A DNA stretch of 64,000 nucleotides, from contig JAHEBH010000004.1 of NCBI GenBank assembly GCA_024642335.1, positions 1 through 64,000 on the forward strand, read 5' to 3'. The number at the start of each line of letters is the position of its first letter. Within the stretch, counting starts at the first letter, position 1. Below the pieces are notes generated by a model. It saw only the letters and a program-made list of their open reading frames with translations, was not told the DNA's origin and searched no databases. The DNA comes from Erythrobacter sp. (GTDB lineage: Bacteria; Pseudomonadota; Alphaproteobacteria; Sphingomonadales; Sphingomonadaceae). Below are positions 37,106-46,977 of the stretch, one piece after another. The translations under genes and the position numbers were made by a program.

Positions 37106-37174
37106 AACCGGTTTCAGTTTATACTAGTCTCGGCTAGGAGGCGCCAGACAGGACGACAGGAGAGGTCCGAACCT

Positions 37175-40100
37175 ATGGCCAAGGCAAGACCCACGGCGAA
37201 GACAGCCCGGCAGCATTTCGCCAAGGTGCTGAAGGGCCGGATCAGCGATTCGATCCTGCCGGGCGAGGTCGGCCTGGAAGGCAAAGCTCTGGATGAAGCG
37301 GCAGACTTCCTGCTCGAAGCCGCGCATCATCGCGACAATGGCAAGCCTTCGATCCTCATCGAAACAGTAACCGGCAGCAAGCGGATCACCCGCATCGCGG
37401 TGGTCAACCGCGACGTGCATTTCCTGGTCGATTCGATATCGCGCGCCATTGCTACCCAGGGTCTGACAATCGACCTCCTGGTCCATCCCATCCTGCACGT
37501 CCGCCGCGATTCCGGTCGCAAGCTTGTCGCACTGCCCCCGGACCAAGGTGGGGGCGAATTGCGCGAAAGCTTCATCTATGTCGAAACCGACCGGATAGAT
37601 GCCAAGCAGCGGCGCGCGCTCGAATCTGAAATTGCCCGCACCATTGCCGATGTCCGCGCCGCCGTGGCCGACTGGCCAAAGATGCGCGAGCGTATTCTCC
37701 AGGACGCCGACGAGCTCTGCGATGCCGAAGGAGCCGCGCTGCTGCGCTGGCTGGGCGGCGGTATGTTGACGCAGCTAGGCCATGTAACCCGCCACCGCGA
37801 GGGCAGCGAAACCGGCAAGCTCGGCATCTGCCGCATGAGTACGCAAGACGTAATGGCCGATGCAACCTTCGATCGCGCATTCGCGTGGTTCGACGGAGCG
37901 AATGACGGTCAGGGCCGCGCACCGCTGATCATCAAGGCCAACCGCCTGAGCAAGGTCCACCGCCGCGTGCCGCTGGACCTGTTTATCATCCCGCACTTCG
38001 AAAATGGCCGCGTAGCCGCACTCTCGATCCATGCCGGCATCTGGACCAGCGCTGCTCTGACCGCACCGCCCGACCAGGTTCCCGTGCTGCGCCGTCAGCT
38101 TGCGGGGATCATGGAGGACCTCGCATTCAAACCCGAAAGCCATGACCACAAAGCGTTGATCCATGCGCTGGGCGTGTTGCCGCATGACCTGATGGTCAGC
38201 TTTGCCGAGAGCGACACATTGCGCGTCGCCACCGCCATGATGTCGCTGGTGGACCGCCCGCGCCCGCGCGTCGCGCTGGTATCGGCACCGCTCGAGAGGC
38301 ACATCTTCGCCTTCGTCTGGTTGCCGCGCGACATGCTTTCCACCACGGTGCGCTTGCAGATCCAGCACCTGCTGGAAGAATCCACCAACTCACGGCCGCT
38401 CGACTGGAGCCTCGTGGTGGAGGGCGGCAATCTCGCCCTGCTTCGCTATGTGCTCGATGCCCGCGGCGAGACGACCAGCGCCGATGCGGAAGTTCTGGAT
38501 GCGCGACTGCAGGTCATGCTTCGCGGCTGGGGCGATGCAGTGGAAGCCGCACTGTCCGAAATTGAGGAGCCTGGCAGGGCCGCTGGACTGGCCCTTCGTT
38601 ATGCCGCCAGCTTTCCCGCTTCCTATCGCACGGCTTATGGCGCCGCCGACGCCGCGCGCGATATCGAGCGGTTGCGTCATCTGGGTGCAGAGGATGGTCA
38701 TGCGCTGGGGCGCGATGCGCGCCTCTACTGCTTGCCGGACGATACGGGAGACCGCCTGCGCCTGAAGATCTATCAGGCAAAAGGGTCTCTGCCCTTGTCC
38801 GACGCCGTTCCGGCGCTGGAGAATTTCGGCTTCCGCGTGCTGGCAGAAGTGCCCACCATGCTGACCGGCGAGGACGACGGAACGATCCACGATTTCCTGC
38901 TCGCCGTCCCTCAAGGGATGACATACGCGCCTCTCCTTGAGCGCGCGGACAGCATCGAACTGGCGATCACCGCCGTCCTCAACGAAAAGGCGGATGACGA
39001 TGTCTTCAACCGGCTGGTCATCGCCTGTGCGCTTTCCGCGCAGGAGAGCGAATGGCTGCGCAGCTTCTATCGCTACCTGCGGCAGGCCAGTACCGCCTTC
39101 ACCATCTATACGGTGGTCGATGCGCTGGCGCATGCCCCGCAGGTGACGCGCGGGTTGGTCGAATTCTTCCGCCATCGCCATGACCCGGCCTTCACGGGCG
39201 ACCGCGCGGAGGCCTGTGCCAGGGCAGAGGCGGAGATTCGAGCGGGCCTGGCCAATGTGGCAGCAATCAATGACGACCGCATCCTGCGCCTGTACTGGCA
39301 GGTCATCGGCGCAATATTGCGCACCAATGCCTTTGCCCCGGCCGGTGCCGACGCGCTCGCATTCAAAATCGATTCCGCACTGGTGCCGGGCCTGCCCAGG
39401 CCTGTGCCGTGGCGCGAGATCTTCGTCTATTCGCGCCGGGTGGAGGGCATCCACTTGCGCGCCGGGCCGGTTGCGCGCGGAGGCCTGCGCTGGTCCGACC
39501 GGCGCGACGACTTCCGCACCGAAGTGCTGGGCCTGATGAAGGCGCAGCGGGTCAAGAACGCGGTGATCGTTCCCACCGGGGCCAAGGGCGGATTCTATCC
39601 CAAGATGCTCCCTAACCCCGCGCTGGACCGCGATGCATGGTTCAACGAAGGGCGCGAGAGCTACAAGCTCTTCATCCGCACGCTGCTGTCGGTCACGGAC
39701 AATATCGTCAATGACAGGGTAGTACATCCCGAAGGCGTGGTCGTACATGACGGGGACGACCCCTATTTCGTGGTTGCCGCAGACAAGGGCACGGCGACAT
39801 TCTCGGACACTGCCAACGCCATCGCGCTGGAACATGGCTTCTGGCTGGGCGATGCCTTCGCCAGCGGAGGGTCCAACGGTTATGACCACAAGGCGATGGG
39901 CATTACGGCGCGCGGCGCATGGATATCGGTCCAGCGCCACTTCCTCGAAATGGGCATCGATGTGCAGAAGGAGCCTGTACGTGTCGTCGGCTGCGGTGAC
40001 ATGTCGGGCGATGTCTTCGGCAATGGCATGCTGCTCTCCAAGGCGATCAAGCTCGTCGCGGCCTTCGACCACCGGCATATCTTCATCGATCCCGCCCCCG

Positions 40101-41866
40101 ATCCGGCGTCCAGTTGGAAAGAGAGGAAACGCCTGTTTGCCAAGCCGCGCAGCAGTTGGGCGGATTACAATTCCGCCCTCATCTCCAGGGGTGGCGGCGT
40201 GTATCCGCGCAACCAGAAGCGCATTGTCCTGTTCAGACAGGCGCGCGAATTGCTGGGCATAGCCGAGACAGAACTCGATCCCGAAAGCCTGATCGCCGCC
40301 ATTCTCAGGAGCCCCGCTGACCTGATCTGGTTCGGAGGCATCGGCACCTACATCAAGGCGGAAGGCGAGAGCCACGCACAGGTGGGTGACCCGGCCAATG
40401 ACGGATTGCGCGTCAATGCATCCGAGTTGCGCGCCAGGGTGATCGGCGAGGGCGCCAATCTGGGCGTCACACAAGCGGGCCGGATCGAATTCGCCCTGCA
40501 CGGCGGACGCATCAACACCGATTTCATCGACAATTCGGCGGGCGTCGATTGTTCCGACAATGAGGTGAACATCAAGATTGCGCTTACCGCCGCGCGCAAG
40601 GCGGGGCGCCTGTCCGAAGCGCGCCGCAACTCCCTGCTGGAGGATATGACGGGCGAAGTGGCCGGGCTGGTGCTGGAAGACAACCGCCTGCAGGCACTGG
40701 CGCTCTCCATCGCCGAAAGGGGCGGATCGCTGGCAATGGGCTCGCAAGTCCGGCTCATCGAGATGCTGGAGGAAATGGGCGAACTGGACCGCAAGACCGA
40801 AGGGCTGGCCGCCAGCGATGTCTTGGCCCGCCGCGCCGCGGACGGACACGGCCTGACGCGGCCGGAACTGGCGGTACTGCTCTCCAGTTGCAAGCTGGTC
40901 CTTCAGGACGCCGTTGAGGCTGGCACGCTGTCAGAGGACAAGGTGGCGGAGGATCTCCTGCTGTCCGATTTTCCGCCGCAGATGCGCGACGCCTATCGCA
41001 AGGTGCTGCTTTCCCACCACCTGCGCCGGGAGATCGTCGGCACGGTGGTGGCCAACCGGATCGTCAACCGCATGGGCATGGTCCATCCTTTCGAGCTGGC
41101 TGAGGAAGCCGGAGCCGGTCTGGACCGTGTTGCCTGCGCCTTCGTTTCCGCCTGCTCCTTGCTGGGAATGGATGCGCTGTGGGATGCGATCGAGCGGGCG
41201 AAGATCTCCGAAGAGGCGCGCCTCATGCTGTTCGAACAGGCTGCCCTTGGGCTCCGCCTCCATATGGCCGACCTGCTGCGTGCCGGCGGCTGTGGCGAGG
41301 CGCCAAGCCGTCTGAACGCTGAGCTCGGCCCGCTGGTCGATGCACTGTCCGAGCAAACCGAAAGCCTGCTCGGCTCGGAGGCACGCGCCCATGTCGGTTC
41401 CATTTCCAGCTTGCTGGCGAACGCCGGTGCTCCGGCGAAGCTGGCACAAATGGTTGCGCGGCTCTTTGCGCAGGATGGCGCATTCGGCCTCGCCATGCTC
41501 GCGCGGGACCGCAAGATTGCGCCTCTGGTGCTGGCCCAGGCCTTTGTGCAGCTGGGCGCCCTGCTTGGCCTCGACTGGGCACAATCGCGCGCTGCGGCGA
41601 TGAATCCTTCCGATCCATGGGAGCGATTGCTGGTCGCCGGGCTGGCAAGGGATTTTCAGCAGATGCGCCTCGAATTTCTGGGCAATCTGGCTTCTCGCCG
41701 CAAGGGCTTCGACATTGCAGGACAGGTCCAACAATGGGCCCAGCACAACCAGGCGAGTATCGCCAAGTTCCGTTCGGTCATCGCCAGGGCGCAGGCATCT
41801 TCGCCGACGACCCCTGCGGCACTGGCGCAAATCGCCAGCCATGCACGCACCCTGCTGGGGCGCTGA
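37175..41866 (+). CDS. gdhB: NAD-specific glutamate dehydrogenase, large type
   Basis: A 1563-residue GDH of the 180 kDa class, which deaminates glutamate to 2-oxoglutarate with NAD. A long N-terminal ACT-like regulatory part precedes the catalytic core, where RWSDRRDDFRTEVLGLMKAQ and VPTGAKGGFYPK (substrate-binding lysines) are seen, then VVGCGDMSGDVFGNGML in the NAD-binding domain and a helical C-terminal part. GGAG lies upstream of the ATG at 37175. The large class is used mainly for catabolism of amino acids. It is a single gene with no operon partner. Confidence 0.96.
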   Translation: MAKARPTAKTARQHFAKVLKGRISDSILPGEVGLEGKALDEAADFLLEAAHHRDNGKPSILIETVTGSKRITRIAVVNRDVHFLVDSISRAIATQGLTIDLLVHPILHVRRDSGRKLVALPPDQGGGELRESFIYVETDRIDAKQRRALESEIARTIADVRAAVADWPKMRERILQDADELCDAEGAALLRWLGGGMLTQLGHVTRHREGSETGKLGICRMSTQDVMADATFDRAFAWFDGANDGQGRAPLIIKANRLSKVHRRVPLDLFIIPHFENGRVAALSIHAGIWTSAALTAPPDQVPVLRRQLAGIMEDLAFKPESHDHKALIHALGVLPHDLMVSFAESDTLRVATAMMSLVDRPRPRVALVSAPLERHIFAFVWLPRDMLSTTVRLQIQHLLEESTNSRPLDWSLVVEGGNLALLRYVLDARGETTSADAEVLDARLQVMLRGWGDAVEAALSEIEEPGRAAGLALRYAASFPASYRTAYGAADAARDIERLRHLGAEDGHALGRDARLYCLPDDTGDRLRLKIYQAKGSLPLSDAVPALENFGFRVLAEVPTMLTGEDDGTIHDFLLAVPQGMTYAPLLERADSIELAITAVLNEKADDDVFNRLVIACALSAQESEWLRSFYRYLRQASTAFTIYTVVDALAHAPQVTRGLVEFFRHRHDPAFTGDRAEACARAEAEIRAGLANVAAINDDRILRLYWQVIGAILRTNAFAPAGADALAFKIDSALVPGLPRPVPWREIFVYSRRVEGIHLRAGPVARGGLRWSDRRDDFRTEVLGLMKAQRVKNAVIVPTGAKGGFYPKMLPNPALDRDAWFNEGRESYKLFIRTLLSVTDNIVNDRVVHPEGVVVHDGDDPYFVVAADKGTATFSDTANAIALEHGFWLGDAFASGGSNGYDHKAMGITARGAWISVQRHFLEMGIDVQKEPVRVVGCGDMSGDVFGNGMLLSKAIKLVAAFDHRHIFIDPAPDPASSWKERKRLFAKPRSSWADYNSALISRGGGVYPRNQKRIVLFRQARELLGIAETELDPESLIAAILRSPADLIWFGGIGTYIKAEGESHAQVGDPANDGLRVNASELRARVIGEGANLGVTQAGRIEFALHGGRINTDFIDNSAGVDCSDNEVNIKIALTAARKAGRLSEARRNSLLEDMTGEVAGLVLEDNRLQALALSIAERGGSLAMGSQVRLIEMLEEMGELDRKTEGLAASDVLARRAADGHGLTRPELAVLLSSCKLVLQDAVEAGTLSEDKVAEDLLLSDFPPQMRDAYRKVLLSHHLRREIVGTVVANRIVNRMGMVHPFELAEEAGAGLDRVACAFVSACSLLGMDALWDAIERAKISEEARLMLFEQAALGLRLHMADLLRAGGCGEAPSRLNAELGPLVDALSEQTESLLGSEARAHVGSISSLLANAGAPAKLAQMVARLFAQDGAFGLAMLARDRKIAPLVLAQAFVQLGALLGLDWAQSRAAAMNPSDPWERLLVAGLARDFQQMRLEFLGNLASRRKGFDIAGQVQQWAQHNQASIAKFRSVIARAQASSPTTPAALAQIASHARTLLGR

Positions 41867-41917
41867 CCCGCCGCACAAGGCTTGACGGGAGGGCCAATTG
41901 CGGCAAACCCCTGCGCC

Positions 41918-43144
41918 ATGACCAGTGCGGATGTAGTGATCGTGGGCACAGGACATGGCGGCGCACAGGCCGCCATATCGCTGCGCCAGAACGGCTTTGC
42001 AGGATCGATCCTGATGATCGGCCGGGATAGCTCTCCGCCCTATGAACGCCCGCCATTGTCCAAGGATTATTTCTCTGGCGAGAAGCCTTTCGAGCGCCTG
42101 CTGATCCGACCGGAACAGTTCTGGCGTGACAAGGAGATCGAGCTGCTGCTGCGCACTTCGGTGACGCGGATCGACCCTGTCGCACGAGAAGTGACCCTGA
42201 GCCAAGGCGGGCCGGTACGGTATGGCACGCTGATCTGGGCGGCCGGGGGCGATGCACGCCGCCTGTCATGCGCGGGCGGGCACCTGAATGGTATTCACGC
42301 CGTGCGCAACAAGCCCGATGTGGATGCCATGCTGGCCGAACTCGATGCGGGTGCCAAACGTGTGGTCGTCATCGGTGGCGGCTATATCGGCCTGGAAGCC
42401 GCTGCGGTGCTGACCAAATTCGATTGCAAGGTAACGCTGATTGAGGCGCTCGACCGCGTGCTGGCGCGCGTTGCCGGGGAAGACCTGTCGCGCTTTTTCG
42501 AAGCCGAGCATCGCCGGCACGGCGTCGACATCCGCCTGTCCTCGGCCGTTGAAGCCATCCTTGGCGATGGCGATCGCGTGCAGGCGGTCAAACTGGCCAG
42601 CGGCGAAGAAATCGCCTGCGACATGGTGGTGGCCGGCATCGGCATCGTGCCCGCAGTCGGCCCGCTGATCGCAGCAGGTGCCGCCGGGGCAGACGGCGTG
42701 GATGTGGACGAATTTTGCCGCACCAGCCTGCCCGATGTCTACGCCATCGGGGATTGCGCAGCACACGCCAATCCCTATGCCGATGGCGCCGTATTGCGGC
42801 TCGAGAGCGTGCAGAACGCGCATGACATGGCCACCGTGGCAGCGAAGGCGATTTGCGGTGAGGGCGAGCCCTATGACGCGCTGCCGTGGTTCTGGTCCAA
42901 CCAGTACGACATCCGCCTGCAGACTGCGGGCCTAAGCCTTGGTCATGACGATGCGGTCCTGCGCGGCGATCCGGCCGATCGCAGCTTCTCGGTCGTCTAT
43001 CTGAAAGACCTGCGCGTGATCGCGGTCGATGCGGTCAATCGCACCAAGGATTATGTGCAGGGGCAGAAGCTGGTGAAGGCGCGCACCATCGTGGACCCTG
43101 AGGCACTGCGAGATGCCGAAGTCCCGCTCAAGGATTTCCTCTGA
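41918..43144 (+). CDS. FAD-dependent ferredoxin reductase (rhodocoxin reductase type)
   Basis: A 408-residue flavoprotein with two dinucleotide-binding folds: [19 protein letters not shown] for FAD and [17 protein letters not shown] for NAD(P)[12 protein letters not shown] and YAIGDCAAH are family signatures, and the C-terminal Reductase_C domain is present. It passes electrons from NADH to a [2Fe-2S] ferredoxin for a P450 or ring hydroxylase. A P450 is encoded at 61 kb, but no ferredoxin gene is in the window, so the link is only possible. The ATG at 41918 is chosen over a TTG at 41882. It overlaps the convergent queG gene by 17 bp. Confidence 0.9.
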   Translation: MTSADVVIVGTGHGGAQAAISLRQNGFAGSILMIGRDSSPPYERPPLSKDYFSGEKPFERLLIRPEQFWRDKEIELLLRTSVTRIDPVAREVTLSQGGPVRYGTLIWAAGGDARRLSCAGGHLNGIHAVRNKPDVDAMLAELDAGAKRVVVIGGGYIGLEAAAVLTKFDCKVTLIEALDRVLARVAGEDLSRFFEAEHRRHGVDIRLSSAVEAILGDGDRVQAVKLASGEEIACDMVVAGIGIVPAVGPLIAAGAAGADGVDVDEFCRTSLPDVYAIGDCAAHANPYADGAVLRLESVQNAHDMATVAAKAICGEGEPYDALPWFWSNQYDIRLQTAGLSLGHDDAVLRGDPADRSFSVVYLKDLRVIAVDAVNRTKDYVQGQKLVKARTIVDPEALRDAEVPLKDFL

Positions 43145-44201
43145 GCCTGCTGAGTGCCCATCGGGCGCTTTCTGCTACCACATCGTCTGCATCCTGAAGC
43201 AGTGCCTCGACTGCTGGCAGAAGCGCCGGATTGCCGCTGTTGCCGGCTGCAATCAGGCAGTTGCGGACAAAGCGGTTGCGCCCCACCCGCTTGACCGGGG
43301 AGCCGGAGAACTTCTGCCGGAAGGCGGCATCATCCAGCGCCAGAAGCTCCGCAAGATCGGGTGCGATCAGCTCCCCGCGCGGAGCAAGCGCGCGGTGGCG
43401 GGCGGCGGTATCGGCGAATTTGTTCCACGGGCAGACGGCGAGGCAATCATCGCAGCCGTAGATACGGTTGCCGATCGCCTCACGGAATTCCTCGGGGATC
43501 GGCCCGTGATGCTCAATCGTCAAATAGGATATACACTTCCTAGCATCTAACCGATATGGTTCTACAAATGCATCTGTGGGGCAGGCAGCCTGGCAAGCGG
43601 TGCAGGACCCGCAGCGATCATCGTGCTCCACATCGGGCGCGAAAGGCAGCGTGGTATAGATCGCTCCCAGGAACAGCCAGCTGCCATGTTCGCGACTTAC
43701 CAGGTTGGTATGCTTGCCCTGCCACCCTATGCCTGCCGCCTGTCCCAACGGCTTTTCCATCACCGGCGCGGTATCGACGAAGACCTTGAGTTCGACTTCC
43801 AGCCCGACTTTGCTCCCCTCCTCCACCAGCCAGCGCGCCAGCGCCTTGAGCGCCTTCTTTACCACGTCGTGATAGTCGCGCCCCTGCGCATAAACGGAAA
43901 TACGTGCCTTTTCCGCATCGCCTTCGAGCGCGAGCGGATCGACATCGGGCGCGTAGGACATGCCAAACGCGATCACGCTCTGCGCCTCGGGCCACATGCT
44001 TTGCGGGCCCTGCCGCACATCGGCGCGATCCGCCATCCATTCCATCGATCCGTGAAAGCCCGCATCGATCCATTCGTGCAGCCGCGCAGCGCGGACCGGG
44101 TCATCGGCAGCAGGCGCAAAGCCCACGGCGGCAAAGCCCAGCTCCGCCGCCTTGACGCGCAAGGCGTTCTGAAGTGGAGCGAGGACCAGCGCCTTAACCA
44201 T
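43128..44201 (-). CDS. queG: Epoxyqueuosine reductase
   Basis: A 357-residue QueG, the cobalamin- and iron-sulfur-dependent enzyme that reduces epoxyqueuosine to queuosine in tRNA. Cluster ligands are in [16 protein letters not shown] (around 197-212) and [13 protein letters not shown] (around 247-259). The N-terminal [15 protein letters not shown]-like segment ([18 protein letters not shown]) is conserved, and a HEAT-like C-terminus ([20 protein letters not shown]) is present. No other queuosine gene is nearby. Confidence 0.95.
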   Translation of the reverse strand: MVKALVLAPLQNALRVKAAELGFAAVGFAPAADDPVRAARLHEWIDAGFHGSMEWMADRADVRQGPQSMWPEAQSVIAFGMSYAPDVDPLALEGDAEKARISVYAQGRDYHDVVKKALKALARWLVEEGSKVGLEVELKVFVDTAPVMEKPLGQAAGIGWQGKHTNLVSREHGSWLFLGAIYTTLPFAPDVEHDDRCGSCTACQAACPTDAFVEPYRLDARKCISYLTIEHHGPIPEEFREAIGNRIYGCDDCLAVCPWNKFADTAARHRALAPRGELIAPDLAELLALDDAAFRQKFSGSPVKRVGRNRFVRNCLIAAGNSGNPALLPAVEALLQDADDVVAESARWALSRLRGNP

Positions 44202-44245
44202 AATCCTGCTTGCTCCCGTTCATGCTTGGCCTGTAACCCGTAGCG

Positions 44246-45208
44246 ATGGACATTGCGACATCCGACATCACGGAACTGGCGATAGAGGCCCGCGGGCTGG
44301 TCAAGCGCTTCGATGAAACACTCGCGGTCGACGGCGTGGACATCAGCGTGCCCAGAGGCTCCATCTACGGCATCCTCGGCCCCAATGGCGCAGGCAAGAC
44401 CACCACATTGCGCATGCTGCTGGGGATCATCGATCCCGATTCCGGCACCCGCCGCGTGCTCGGCCACGACAATCCGCAGGATATTGCCCGCCTGATCGGC
44501 TACCTGCCCGAGGAGCGTGGCCTCTACCCGGCAATGAAAGCCTATGAGGCAATTGCCTTCATGGGCGCGTTGCGCGGCTTGCCGCTGCCGCAGGGACGCG
44601 AGCGCGGCAGAAAGCTGATGGAAGACCACGGGCTGGGCCATGCGGTGGACAGGCAGATTCGCAAATTGTCCAAGGGCATGGCGCAGATCGTGCAATTGCT
44701 GGGCACTCTGGTGCACGACCCGCAGCTGGTGGTGCTGGATGAGCCGTTCTCCGGCCTCGATGCCATCAACCAGGGCAAGCTCGAAGTGCTGATCCGCTCG
44801 CTGGCGGACAGGGGAACCACGGTGATCTTTTCCACCCATGTCATCTCCCATGCCGAACGCCTGTGCGAAAACATCGCCATCATCGCAGGCGGGAAGGTTC
44901 CCTTTGCCGGACGCGTGGACGTGGCGCGCGATCGCATTCCCGCGCAGGTGCGGCTGGAAACCAGCGCCAGCGAGGGGCCGTGGCGCCATGCCCTTCCGCC
45001 GGACACGCGCCGAATCGGCCAGTTCTGGAATTTTCCCCTGCCCGAAAGCGGGATTGAACCACTGCTGCGCGCCCTGATCGATGGCGATGCCGGGATTTTG
45101 TCGCTCTCGATCGAGCGCGCCGGACTGCACGATGCCTTTGTCGCCATTGCCGGCGAAGCGGCTGCGGCAGAACTGGCCAAGAACACACCGAGCGAGGAGG
45201 CGGCATGA
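44246..45208 (+). CDS. ABC transporter ATP-binding protein, NatA type
   Basis: A 320-residue ATPase with Walker A GPNGAGKTTTLR, signature LSKGMAQ (the variant typical of NatA/ABC-2 exporters), and Walker B LVVLDEPFSGLD. A C-terminal extension of about 90 residues after the ATPase core is normal for this group. With the permease downstream it forms an ABC-2 exporter, possibly for sodium or a small toxic molecule. The stop overlaps the permease ATG by 4 bp. Confidence 0.92.
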   Translation: MDIATSDITELAIEARGLVKRFDETLAVDGVDISVPRGSIYGILGPNGAGKTTTLRMLLGIIDPDSGTRRVLGHDNPQDIARLIGYLPEERGLYPAMKAYEAIAFMGALRGLPLPQGRERGRKLMEDHGLGHAVDRQIRKLSKGMAQIVQLLGTLVHDPQLVVLDEPFSGLDAINQGKLEVLIRSLADRGTTVIFSTHVISHAERLCENIAIIAGGKVPFAGRVDVARDRIPAQVRLETSASEGPWRHALPPDTRRIGQFWNFPLPESGIEPLLRALIDGDAGILSLSIERAGLHDAFVAIAGEAAAAELAKNTPSEEAA

Positions 45209-46452
45209 GCATGGGCACGCAGGCGGGCCGCCTTTCGCTGTGGCATGCAGCATTCGTCATCGCGCGGCGCGATTTCACCGCAATATTGTTCAGCCGTGCC
45301 TTCATCTTCTTCCTGCTCGGCCCGCTCTTTCCGCTGGGCGTTGCCGCGCTGGCAGGCGGGATCGGCGCGCAGATCCAGTCCGAAGCACTGGCTGCCGATG
45401 TCGGCATCGCCATGCAGGCAGAGGACACCGATGCCTTCATTCAGGCACGAGACGGACTGGCGGCGCAGGTCGGCCCAGCGATTCCGCCAGTCGTGGTACT
45501 GGAAAGGCTTGAGCCCGGAGAAATCTTTGACGCGCAGGACGTGCTGGAAGGCGGCGAAGGCCGGATCGCGGCAGTGGTCACAGGCACGCTGGCGGCACCC
45601 GAACTGACCGCCCCGCAAGGCAATCTTGCGCGCTGGAGCGGGACGATAGCGCTGATCTCCGCCACTGCGCAGCGCGGCGAGGCGGCGACCTATCCGCACG
45701 TAGCGACCCATTCGGTTTCGACCAGCGGGGCGAGCGAAAACCGCGGCCGATACCAGACCGCGCAGGGCGGGCAGATATTGCTGTTCCTGCTGATCATGCT
45801 GCTGGCGAGCATGGTGCTGTCCAACCTCGTCGAGGAGAAGGGCAACAAGATTATCGAGATCCTCGCTGCTGCCGTGCCGATGAACGCCGTCTTCATGGGC
45901 AAGCTTTTGGCCATGCTGGGCATTTCCATTTTCGGGATCATGGTGTGGGGATCGGTCGGAACCGGCCTGCTGGCGCTGGGCGAACGCTCGCTATCAGAAT
46001 TCGCCAACCCGGGCGTGGGTTGGCCGATGTTCTTTGCGCTGGGAGCCATCTATTTCGCCATGGGCTATTTGCTGCTCGGCTCGATATTCCTGACGATTGG
46101 CTCGATGGCACCAACGGTGCGCGATGTGCAGACCATGGCCATGCCTGTGACCATGGCGCAGGTGGTGGTCTTCTTCCTGGCAAATATGGCTGTAACCAGA
46201 ATGGGGACATGGATCGAATATGCAGGCATCATGTTCCCGCTCAGCTCCCCCTTTGTCATGGTTGCGCGCGGAGCAATGGATGAGGCCTTGTGGCCGCATC
46301 TGCTCGCCATCGCCTGGCAGATTGTCTGCGTGGTGATCTTCGTGCGCGTCGGGTCGTCTCTGTTCCGCCGGAAAGTGATGAAGTCCGGCCCGCAAACGAC
46401 AAGGAGGAAGGGGCTCGCGTTGTTCAGGATCGGTTCGAAAACTACCGGATAG
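45205..46452 (+). CDS. ABC-2 type transporter permease, NatB type
   Basis: A 415-residue membrane protein with one N-terminal helix (AFIFFLLGPLFPLGVAALAGG), a periplasmic domain of about 150 residues and about five helices at the C-terminal end, the first at LLFLLIMLLASMVL followed by VEEKGNKIIEILAAAVP, a hallmark of the NatB/ABC2_membrane_3 group. It is the partner of the ATPase immediately upstream. The exported substrate is not known. Confidence 0.9.
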   Translation: MSMGTQAGRLSLWHAAFVIARRDFTAILFSRAFIFFLLGPLFPLGVAALAGGIGAQIQSEALAADVGIAMQAEDTDAFIQARDGLAAQVGPAIPPVVVLERLEPGEIFDAQDVLEGGEGRIAAVVTGTLAAPELTAPQGNLARWSGTIALISATAQRGEAATYPHVATHSVSTSGASENRGRYQTAQGGQILLFLLIMLLASMVLSNLVEEKGNKIIEILAAAVPMNAVFMGKLLAMLGISIFGIMVWGSVGTGLLALGERSLSEFANPGVGWPMFFALGAIYFAMGYLLLGSIFLTIGSMAPTVRDVQTMAMPVTMAQVVVFFLANMAVTRMGTWIEYAGIMFPLSSPFVMVARGAMDEALWPHLLAIAWQIVCVVIFVRVGSSLFRRKVMKSGPQTTRRKGLALFRIGSKTTG

Positions 46453-46461
46453 GAAGGCCAA

Positions 46462-46977
46462 ATGACTCTGCCAGAAAGCGACATTCGCTTACTCGACCGC
46501 CGCAAGGCCCTGCTCTGGCTGGGCGCGGGCGTGGCAATGCCTGCCATTACTGCATGCGGATCCCCTGCAAGCGCGCAACAGACCTATCGCTACAATTATT
46601 CCGAAGCCGAATGGCGCCGCCGCCTGACGCCGGAGGAATTCCGTATCCTTCGCGAGGCGGGGACGGAAAGGTCCTTCACCTCCCCGCTCAATGACGAAAA
46701 GCGTGCAGGCACTTTCGTTTGCGCGGGGTGTGCGAACCGCCTTTATTCCTCGCAGACGAAGTATGACAGCCGCACCGGATGGCCCAGTTTCTGGCAGCCG
46801 ATCGATCAGGGTGCGGTGAGCTATTCGACCGATTACAAGCTCGGCTACCCGCGCCGCGAAGTGCATTGCGCCGATTGTGGCGGGCACCTGGGGCATGTGT
46901 TCAACGATGGCCCCCCGCCCACCGGCAAGCGTCACTGCATCAACGGCATCGCGCTCGATTTCGTCCCCGCCGCCTAG
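46462..46977 (+). CDS. msrB: Peptide-methionine (R)-S-oxide reductase, exported
   Basis: A 171-residue MsrB with an N-terminal export signal: DRRKALLWLGAGVAMPAITAC, whose Arg-Arg and lipobox-like end suggest Tat export and possible lipidation at Cys32. The catalytic domain has the zinc cysteines CAGC and CADCGGHLGHVF, the substrate loop TGWPSFW, and the catalytic Cys159 in RHCINGIAL. It would repair oxidised methionine in the periplasm. It ends 4 bp inside the convergent gene and follows the ABC permease by 9 bp. Confidence 0.92.
   Translation: MTLPESDIRLLDRRKALLWLGAGVAMPAITACGSPASAQQTYRYNYSEAEWRRRLTPEEFRILREAGTERSFTSPLNDEKRAGTFVCAGCANRLYSSQTKYDSRTGWPSFWQPIDQGAVSYSTDYKLGYPRREVHCADCGGHLGHVFNDGPPPTGKRHCINGIALDFVPAA

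Noticed and set aside
38390-40849. Open frame of about 819 codons on the minus strand
   Set aside because: It is antisense to the well-supported NAD-glutamate dehydrogenase core and its translation has no recognisable domain; long antisense frames are common in GC-rich DNA.
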